In this document: one piece after another, positions 15,689 to 21,861 of the stretch
Layout of the letters: every line of letters begins with the position of its first letter
Numbering within the stretch: the first letter of the stretch is position 1
Source: Micromonospora tarensis
GTDB taxonomy: Bacteria; Actinomycetota; Actinomycetes; Mycobacteriales; Micromonosporaceae
Direction: 5' to 3'
Assembly (NCBI RefSeq): GCF_016803395.1
Contig: NZ_JAEVHL010000042.1
Span: 1-36,235 of the forward strand
Length of the DNA stretch: 36,235 nucleotides
Made by a program: the position numbers and the translations under genes
The notes under the pieces: model-generated
The model's input: only the letters and a program-made list of their open reading frames with translations
Database searches by the model: none
Told to the model about the DNA's origin: nothing

Positions 15689-18220
15689 ATGAGCCTTCCT
15701 CAGCGACGAGAGATTGAGACCGATCGGCGGCTGTTGCTGCTCGTCGGTCTCGTCGTCGTTGTGGCCGCGATCATCGTCGCCGCCTCGCTTCCGGCCGCGT
15801 TGAGCGCCGCGAGTCGGGCAACGGCCAGCGACGTGGCGGTCCCGGTCATGCTCACCCTCATGATCGCGTTGGGAACGCTGGTCAAGGCCCGAGTACGGAT
15901 CCGTTCGACGACCCAGTCGATCAGTTGGAACGAGACCGCAATCATCGTTGGCGCAGCAATCGCTCCGACCTCGGTGGTCGTGCTCTGCACCGCGATCGGC
16001 ATCGCCCTCGCCTCGCTTCGCCTCGCACCGATGAAGCTGGCCTTCGGCATCGGCAAGAACGTCATCGTGGCCTGGGGCGCCGGCACGGCACTGGCGCTGA
16101 CGACCTGGACCTGGCCGCCGACCGGGACGACCCCGCTGCGGCTGCTGGTGCCGTTGGCGCTCGCCTACCTGGTGGCCGCGCTCCTGGATGATCTGCTGGC
16201 CATCCCGGTCATCGCGCTGGCCTCCCAGACCAGTGTCGCGAGGCAGTTCCGCAGCAACTTCGACCTTCGGCTCGCCGGCTTCGCCGTGCGGTTCGTCGTC
16301 ACAGCCTGCACGCTGCTGATCATCCGGCTGGACCCGCGTCTGCTGCTCGCCGTTCCGCCCCTGGTCCTGAGCCTGCACCTCGCCTACTCCGCCCGCATCC
16401 GGGGCCGCACCGAGCAGCAGGCGTGGCAGCGGCTGGCCCGCACCACCGACGCCCTCAACGTGGTCGACCTGGACAACGTCCTCACCACCGCCGTCACCCA
16501 GGCCGCCGAGCTGTTCTCCGCCGACGAGGTCGAGATCGAGCTGCGCGACGGCGGACGCACAGTGCGCGGCGGCACCGGCGGCATCGCCTTCGACGGCCCC
16601 ACCGGTACGCCCACCGACGTGAACGGCACTGTCGTCCCCACACCGCTGGAAGGCCACGACCGGACCGTCGACGTCGGCATGCTTCGGCTGCGCTTCCGCG
16701 GTCCGGTGCGGCTGTCCGAGCGGGAGCAGTACACCCTGCGCACCTTCGCCTCCGCGCTCTGCACGGCCGTCCGCAACGCCCAGGCGTACGCCGAACTGGC
16801 CCGGGCCGCCAACGAACACGCGTACGCCGCCGCGCACGACGCACTTACCGACCTGGCCAACCGTCGGCACCTGCTCGACGAGGGCACCGAACAGTTGAGC
16901 ACCCGCCACGCCGACGGGGTGACCGCCCTGGTGCTGATCGACCTCAACCACTTCAAGGAGGTCAACGACACCCTCGGGCACGCCGCCGGCGACCAGGTGC
17001 TGGTGCAGGTCGCCAACCGGCTGCGGGGCGCCGCCCAACCGAATGATCTGGTGGCCCGCCTCGGCGGCGACGAGTTCGCCGTGCTCCTGCGCGGGCTGCC
17101 GGCCCCGGCGGTGGCCGCGCACCGGGCCGAGACCCTGCTCGCCGCCCTGCACGAGCCCTTCGAGCTGGACGGCATGCGGATCAGCGTGGAGGCCAGCGGC
17201 GGGATCTCCGTGGCCCCGTCCAACGGTGGCATGGCCGAACTGCTGCGCCGCGCCGACGTGGCCATGTACCAGGCGAAGCGGGCCGGCCAGCGAATCTCCA
17301 CGTACGCCCCGACCCGGGACACCGCGGACCTGGGCCGACTCACCCTCGGCGGCGACCTGCCCCGCGCGGTCGCCGACCACGAGTTCATCGTCAACTTCCA
17401 GCCGATCGTCGACCTGGGCACCGGTGCGGTGACCAGCGCGGAGGCGTTGGCCCGCTGGCACCACCCCACCCACGGCATGATCGACCCGCTGCGCTTCCTG
17501 GAGGCGGTGGAACGCTCGGGCCTGCTACCGGCCTTCGCCGAAGCGATCCTCGACCAGGCACTGATCGCGGCCGCCGACTGGCGCGACGCCGGCTTCGACG
17601 TACCGGTCGCGGTAAACGTGTCCCCCCGCAGCCTGCTCGACGCCCGGTTCCCGGGGTCGGTGCTGGCCCGGCTACGCGCCCACGACCTGCCACCGGACCG
17701 CCTCGTCCTGGAGCTGACCGAGACGTTGACACTCAGCCAACTCGACGTGGTCGACCGGGTGCTCAGCCGGCTGCGCGACGAGGGCGTCCGGCTGGCGCTT
17801 GACGACTTCGGCACCGGCTACTCCTCGCTCTCCCTGCTCTCCCGGATCCCGGTACACGAGCTGAAGATCGACCGCAGCTTCGTGACGACCATGGAGAGTT
17901 CGGCGGAGGCCGCCGCCGTCATCCGTTCCACCCTCGACCTGGGTCGCAGCCTCGACCTCGACGTGGTGGCCGAGGGCGTGGAGAGCGAGCCGCAGCGGCG
18001 CGCCCTCTGGGAGTTGGGCTGCGTCGCCGGCCAGGGGCACCTGTTCGCGCGGCCGATGCCGTCCGGCACCCTGCTCGCGGCGATGCAGCGCGGCTCCGGC
18101 GGTCGACCGGGCACGCTGGCCGCGCCGCTGCACGACGCCGGGGCGGTGATCCGGCTCAGCCAGAACCGCCGCCAGGCCGGCCGGCACAACCCCGACCGCC
18201 TGCCGCACCTGCCCGCCTGA
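15689..18220 (+). CDS. Membrane GGDEF-EAL cyclic-di-GMP protein
   Basis: Protein of 843 residues with an N-terminal membrane region (about 20-240, six to eight helices, MASE-like), a GAF-like stretch (about 255-370), a GGDEF domain and an EAL domain. The synthase motif GGDEF (459-463) is intact. The product-inhibition I-site, normally RxxD nine residues upstream, reads QPND (450-453), so it is lost. The phosphodiesterase side keeps EAL (585-587), NVSP, ELTET, DDFGTGYSS, KIDRSFV, AEGVES and GQGHLFARP, all the usual catalytic residues. Both making and breaking c-di-GMP are therefore possible, as in Streptomyces CdgA/RmdB-type proteins. The ATG is preceded by GGGAG at short spacing. Confidence 0.92.
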   Translation: MSLPQRREIETDRRLLLLVGLVVVVAAIIVAASLPAALSAASRATASDVAVPVMLTLMIALGTLVKARVRIRSTTQSISWNETAIIVGAAIAPTSVVVLCTAIGIALASLRLAPMKLAFGIGKNVIVAWGAGTALALTTWTWPPTGTTPLRLLVPLALAYLVAALLDDLLAIPVIALASQTSVARQFRSNFDLRLAGFAVRFVVTACTLLIIRLDPRLLLAVPPLVLSLHLAYSARIRGRTEQQAWQRLARTTDALNVVDLDNVLTTAVTQAAELFSADEVEIELRDGGRTVRGGTGGIAFDGPTGTPTDVNGTVVPTPLEGHDRTVDVGMLRLRFRGPVRLSEREQYTLRTFASALCTAVRNAQAYAELARAANEHAYAAAHDALTDLANRRHLLDEGTEQLSTRHADGVTALVLIDLNHFKEVNDTLGHAAGDQVLVQVANRLRGAAQPNDLVARLGGDEFAVLLRGLPAPAVAAHRAETLLAALHEPFELDGMRISVEASGGISVAPSNGGMAELLRRADVAMYQAKRAGQRISTYAPTRDTADLGRLTLGGDLPRAVADHEFIVNFQPIVDLGTGAVTSAEALARWHHPTHGMIDPLRFLEAVERSGLLPAFAEAILDQALIAAADWRDAGFDVPVAVNVSPRSLLDARFPGSVLARLRAHDLPPDRLVLELTETLTLSQLDVVDRVLSRLRDEGVRLALDDFGTGYSSLSLLSRIPVHELKIDRSFVTTMESSAEAAAVIRSTLDLGRSLDLDVVAEGVESEPQRRALWELGCVAGQGHLFARPMPSGTLLAAMQRGSGGRPGTLAAPLHDAGAVIRLSQNRRQAGRHNPDRLPHLPA

Positions 18221-18268
18221 CGCCGCGCCGCCCGCCCAGCGCCCCACCGCACCGCCAGCCTGGTCTGC

Positions 18269-18274
18269 CAGACT
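18269..18274 (+). promoter_or_regulatory. -10 box of GT-C-like gene (leaderless)
   Basis: CAGACT, 7 nt before the GTG at 18282. Confidence 0.45.
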
Positions 18275-18281
18275 GTCGCGC

Positions 18282-19604
18282 GTGATCGTCGACGACCAGA
18301 CCGACCGCCGCCGCCGGCACTGGCGGACGCTGGACACCGCCGCCGGCGGTCTCGCGCTCGATCTCGGCGTCTACGCCGTCTCGGCGATCTTCGCCGCGAT
18401 CACCGCCGTCACGTCGACCCTGCTGCCGCACCGGGCCTGGGGCACCGTCGCCGCCGCCGGCTACCTGCTCGCGGCGCTGGCCGTGCTCGCCCAACTCCTG
18501 CTACACCGCCGTGTTCCCACCTCCCGGCTGACCGGTCTGCCAGCCCGCTGGGCGGTCACCTGCCTCGCCTGGGCCGGCACCGCCCTGCTACCCCTGATCT
18601 GGCAGAGCATCGACCGGGCCGGCGGGCGCACCGACCGGGCCCAGGAAGAGGTGCTGGTCGTCGAGCAGGCCGGCATCCGCCTCCTGGAACACGGCACGCC
18701 GTACCTCGGACCCGACGCCATCGCCGCCCTGCCGCCCGGCGAGCAACTGCTGGGCTACACCCCGTACCAGCCCGGCATGGCGATGTTCGGCCTGCCCAGA
18801 GCGCTCGCCGACAGTTGGTGGACCGACTCCCGGGTCTGGTTCGCGGTGGGCACCGCGCTGGCGCTCGCCCTGGCCGTGGCGGCCATCCGTGGCACCCCGG
18901 CCACCCCCACCGACGCCACCCGACGGCGCGACGCCGCGGTGCTGCGCGGCGTGCAGGCCGCCACCGTGCTGCCGATCTGCTCCCTCACCCTCGCCACCGG
19001 CGGCGACGACCTACCCGTACTCGCGCTCTGCCTGCTTGCCCTGGCGCTCGCCGCCGCCGACCGGCCCGGCTGGGCCGGCCTGGCGGTCGGGCTGGCCGGC
19101 GCCCTGAAGCTCTTCGCCTGGCCGGTCGCGCTGGTCCTGATCGTCTGGGGCCTGACCCGGCGCGCCGGCCTCCGGGTCGCCGCCGGCGCGATCGGCCTGC
19201 CCATCGCCGCACTGGTGCCGGCGATGCTCGTGGACCGCGCCGCGTTGATCGAGAACGTGCTGCGTTTCCCGCTCGGGCACGGCCTCGTCACCAGCCCCGC
19301 GCAGTCCCCGTTCCCCGGCCACCTGATCGCCACCACGCTGCCCGCCGGCCGCCTGATCGCCGCCGGGCTGCTGATCGCCGCCGGCCTGGCGATCGCCGTC
19401 CGACTCGCCCGCCGACCGCCCCGCACCGCCGTCGCCACCACGCTCATCTGCGGGTACGGGCTGCTCGCCGCCATCGCCCTGATGCCCTCCACCCGCTTCG
19501 GCTACCTGCTGTACCCGCTGGCCCTGCTCACCTGGGCACCCGCCCTGCACCGACCGGACGTCCCGGCCTCCGGTGAGCGCTCCGGTCGGACCACTTCGGC
19601 CTAA
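18282..19604 (+). CDS. Polytopic membrane protein, GT87/DUF2029-like glycosyltransferase
   Basis: A 440-residue protein with about ten to eleven membrane helices, fitting the GT-C superfamily (DUF2029/GT87). After two early helices (about 27-50 and 58-75) there is an extracytoplasmic loop holding GTPYLGPD and LGYTPYQPGMAMFGLP, comparable to the conserved Y-T-Y-P-P region of GT87 proteins. A cluster of helices follows, including GLAVGLAGALKLFAWPVALVL, where the K-hydrophobic-P motif is typical. Lipid-linked sugar transfer to envelope glycans is expected but the acceptor is unknown. The GTG start is supported by CAGACT 7 nt upstream. The phosphoribosyltransferase gene starts 42 bp later. Confidence 0.72.
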   Translation: MIVDDQTDRRRRHWRTLDTAAGGLALDLGVYAVSAIFAAITAVTSTLLPHRAWGTVAAAGYLLAALAVLAQLLLHRRVPTSRLTGLPARWAVTCLAWAGTALLPLIWQSIDRAGGRTDRAQEEVLVVEQAGIRLLEHGTPYLGPDAIAALPPGEQLLGYTPYQPGMAMFGLPRALADSWWTDSRVWFAVGTALALALAVAAIRGTPATPTDATRRRDAAVLRGVQAATVLPICSLTLATGGDDLPVLALCLLALALAAADRPGWAGLAVGLAGALKLFAWPVALVLIVWGLTRRAGLRVAAGAIGLPIAALVPAMLVDRAALIENVLRFPLGHGLVTSPAQSPFPGHLIATTLPAGRLIAAGLLIAAGLAIAVRLARRPPRTAVATTLICGYGLLAAIALMPSTRFGYLLYPLALLTWAPALHRPDVPASGERSGRTTSA

Positions 19605-19632
19605 CCAGCGGGCGGAGCGGCGCGCCAGGGCG

Positions 19633-19638
19633 TAGACC
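19633..19638 (+). promoter_or_regulatory. -10 box of phosphoribosyltransferase gene (leaderless)
   Basis: TAGACC, 7 nt before the ATG at 19646. Confidence 0.45.
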
Positions 19639-19645
19639 TGAAGGC

Positions 19646-20278
19646 ATGACGACCTACCGCGACCGGGCCGACGCCGGCCGGGTGCTCTCCGAACGACTCA
19701 CCGCGCTCATCGGCGAACCGGACGTCGTCGTCCTCGGCCTGGTCCGTGGCGGCGTACCCGTCGCCCGGGTCGTCGCCGAACGGCTCGGCGCGCCGCTCGA
19801 CGTCCTGGTCGTCCGCAAACTCGGCATGCCGTGGGCCCGGGAGGTCGCCTTCGGGGCACTCGGGCCCGGCGGCGTCCAGGTGCTCAACGAGGCGGTGGCC
19901 AGCCGACTCAGCAGCGACGACATCGCCGAGGTCAGCCGACGCGAGCAAGCCGAGCTGGAACGCCGGGAACGGCTCTACCGAGGCGGGCGCGCACAGGTCG
20001 ATCTCACCGGACGGACCGCGGTGATCGTCGATGACGGTCTCGCCACCGGAGCGACCGCCCGCGCCGCCGTCGAAGTCGTCAGGCAGCTCGGCGCAGACCG
20101 GGTCGTGGTCGCCGTGCCGGTCGGCGCGCAGGAGGCGTACGAACTGCTCACCGCCGAGGCCGACCAGGTCATCTGCGCTCAGCGGCCAGCGGACTTCGGC
20201 GCGGTGAGCGTCTACTACGACGACTTTCACGAGGTGTCCGACCAAGAAGTCACCGAGGCGCTCACAGCAACTGCCTAG
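19646..20278 (+). CDS. Phosphoribosyltransferase-domain protein
   Basis: A 210-residue PRTase-fold protein. The PRPP-binding loop VIVDDGLATGATARAAV (about 129-145) is intact, and the N-terminal VLGLVRGGVPVARVVAERL (about 32-50) and DVLVVRKLGMPW match the COG1926-type predicted phosphoribosyltransferases. The ending VYYDDFHEVSDQEVTE is also typical. These proteins often stand alone or beside hydrolase or erythromycin-esterase genes; the base used is unknown. It starts 7 nt after TAGACC and is followed 22 bp later by a zinc-ribbon gene that has its own -10. Confidence 0.85.
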   Translation: MTTYRDRADAGRVLSERLTALIGEPDVVVLGLVRGGVPVARVVAERLGAPLDVLVVRKLGMPWAREVAFGALGPGGVQVLNEAVASRLSSDDIAEVSRREQAELERRERLYRGGRAQVDLTGRTAVIVDDGLATGATARAAVEVVRQLGADRVVVAVPVGAQEAYELLTAEADQVICAQRPADFGAVSVYYDDFHEVSDQEVTEALTATA

Positions 20279-20288
20279 GTCCACCGGG

Positions 20289-20294
20289 TACCGT
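20289..20294 (+). promoter_or_regulatory. -10 box of zinc-ribbon gene (leaderless)
   Basis: TACCGT, 6 nt before the ATG at 20301. Confidence 0.45.
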
Positions 20295-20300
20295 CGGGAG

Positions 20301-20675
20301 ATGAGCCTTACCTGTCCCAAGTGTCGTGGAGAAATGCGCCAGTACGAGCGCAGTGGCGTCGTCATCGACCAGTGCGGGGAGTGCCGAGGCATCTTCCTGG
20401 ACCGCGGCGAGCTGGAGAAGCTGTTCGAGGCGGAGGCCAACTGGAGCCGCCAACAGGCCGGCGGCGCCCCGGGGCAACCCGCCCACCAGCCGGCCGGCTA
20501 CCCGCCGCCGCCGGCGCCGCACCAGCCCGGTTACGGTGCCGTCCCGCCGCCGCCCCCGCCGGCGCACGGCTACCCGCCGCAGCCGGCCTACGGTCACCAG
20601 CAGCAGCACCACGGTTACCACGGCCACTACCGGCAGAAGAAGCGCAAGGGCTTCCTCGACGAGATGTTCGGCTGA
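20301..20675 (+). CDS. TFIIB-type zinc-ribbon protein
   Basis: A 124-residue protein with an N-terminal zinc ribbon (zf-TFIIB family): CPKC (5-8), then CGEC (25-28), followed by GIFLDRGELEKLFE, the usual helix of these small proteins. The middle is a Pro/Gly/Tyr/His-rich disordered stretch (about 50-108), and the end is KKRKGFLDEMFG, a basic-hydrophobic tail that recurs in actinobacterial members. The role is unknown; nucleic-acid or protein binding is likely. Confidence 0.83.
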   Translation: MSLTCPKCRGEMRQYERSGVVIDQCGECRGIFLDRGELEKLFEAEANWSRQQAGGAPGQPAHQPAGYPPPPAPHQPGYGAVPPPPPPAHGYPPQPAYGHQQQHHGYHGHYRQKKRKGFLDEMFG

Positions 20676-20768
20676 GCCCAGCCCGAGGTCCGGCCCGGGT
20701 CGACCCCCGAACATCGACCCGGGCACCTCACCACCTCGCTGATCGTTGGCGGGCGGGGTGGCTCGTGC

Positions 20769-20774
20769 GAGGCT
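20769..20774 (+). promoter_or_regulatory. -10 box of mycothiol-dependent isomerase-like gene (leaderless)
   Basis: GAGGCT, 7 nt before the ATG at 20782. It is a weaker match to TANNNT than the others. Confidence 0.35.
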
Positions 20775-20781
20775 GAATCGC

Positions 20782-21459
20782 ATGACCGCGATCAGACCGG
20801 GCGAGGCGCTGGCCCAGGCGTACGACGGGGTCACCGCGGTGGTCGACGGCCTGGACGACGCCGGCCTGCAACGCGCCACCCGCTGTCATGGCTGGCTCGT
20901 CGCCGACCTGCTCCTGCACGTGCTCGGTGACGCCCAGCGGGCACTTGTCGCCCTGGCCAGCCCGGTCGACGGCCCCGCCGACGTCGACGACGTGAGTTAC
21001 TGGCGCGGCTTTCCCGGCGGCGGTGACGCCGCCACCCGGCATGCCTGGTGGGTCCGCCGGTCGGCGGCCGCCTTCGACCGTCCGACCCTGATCGTCCGGC
21101 TCTGGCGGGAGACCGCCCCCGCGGCGGTCCGCGCCGCCGGGTCAGCCGACCCCGAGGGGTACGTCAGCACCCAGGGGCACGTGCTGCGCGTACCGGATTT
21201 CCTCGCCACCCTGACCACCGAGGCGGTCGTGCACCACCTGGACCTCACATCGGAGCTGCCCGACGCGCCGGCACCCGGCCCACTGGCGGTACGCGTCGCG
21301 GTGGCCACCATGGACGGCCTGCTCAGCGACGACGCGGTTCGCCCGACAGCCTGGACCGACCACGACTACCTGCTGAAGGCGACAGGGCGCGTTCCGTTGA
21401 CCGATCGGGACCGACTGGAGTTGGGTGAGCCGGCGGGCTGGTTCCCGCTGCTCGGCTGA
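20782..21459 (+). CDS. Maleylpyruvate isomerase N-terminal / DinB-like mycothiol-dependent protein
   Basis: A 225-residue member of the DinB/mycothiol-dependent maleylpyruvate isomerase superfamily, whose members bind zinc and use mycothiol, the low-molecular-weight thiol of actinobacteria. The N terminus has the four-helix pattern with CHGWLVADLLLHVLGDAQRA (about 35-54), where H and D can bind metal, and the second metal helix is TEAVVHHLDLTSELPDAP (about 145-162). The catalysed reaction is unknown. The ATG at 20782 is chosen over the upstream GTG at 20746 on -10 spacing (GAGGCT, N7). The gene is convergent with the HTH gene, with a 9-bp gap. Confidence 0.8.
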   Translation: MTAIRPGEALAQAYDGVTAVVDGLDDAGLQRATRCHGWLVADLLLHVLGDAQRALVALASPVDGPADVDDVSYWRGFPGGGDAATRHAWWVRRSAAAFDRPTLIVRLWRETAPAAVRAAGSADPEGYVSTQGHVLRVPDFLATLTTEAVVHHLDLTSELPDAPAPGPLAVRVAVATMDGLLSDDAVRPTAWTDHDYLLKATGRVPLTDRDRLELGEPAGWFPLLG

Positions 21460-21468
21460 GCTCGTCGA

Positions 21469-21861
21469 TCAGCCGCTGAGCATGACCCTCGCCGCATCCG
21501 CCTTCCGCGCCAACGCGACGACCGCCCCCTCGTACAGCGTGAGCCCGAAGTTCCTCGCGACCTCAGTCACCGAGAGACCGTCGTTGTATTGCCGAACAGC
21601 CTCGGAGCGTTCCGGTTCGGCCAACTTCGCGACCGATCGAGCAGGTACGCCTCGCCGTCTCAACAGTCCGCGAATGGCCTGCCTGCTGACGTCGTACGTA
21701 GCCGCAATGCGCGTGAGGCTCTCGCCGGTCGCCGCACGCGCGACAACGTCTTCGACTTGCGCCGCCGAAAGACGGAATCCGCGCTTGTCACCCGATGGCC
21801 ATGTCGACGAATCGTGAGAGATGCAACTGTGCCGCGACAGTAACCGTGTCAGTCGGCCCAT
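21469..21861 (-). CDS. Small helix-turn-helix protein overlapping the dnaB 3' end
   Basis: Contains two HTH-like units of the Hin/resolvase-type: LSAAQVEDVVARAATGESL-TRIAATYDVSRQAIRGLL (about 31-67) and SEAVRQYNDGLSVTEVARNFG (about 86-106). It resembles DNA-binding tails of recombinases without any catalytic domain. The only ATG (21861) lies inside dnaB, giving a 74-bp overlap. No other start precedes the first HTH, so it may be a fragment or start at a rare codon. Codons are less GC-rich than in neighbouring genes, suggesting transfer. A DNA-binding role is inferred only from the HTH patterns. Confidence 0.5.
   Translation of the reverse strand: MGRLTRLLSRHSCISHDSSTWPSGDKRGFRLSAAQVEDVVARAATGESLTRIAATYDVSRQAIRGLLRRRGVPARSVAKLAEPERSEAVRQYNDGLSVTEVARNFGLTLYEGAVVALARKADAARVMLSG

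Noticed and set aside
15500..17814. Two long minus-strand frames across the GGDEF-EAL gene
   Set aside because: Antisense of an excellent domain match; their composition is typical of complementary GC-rich coding sequence.
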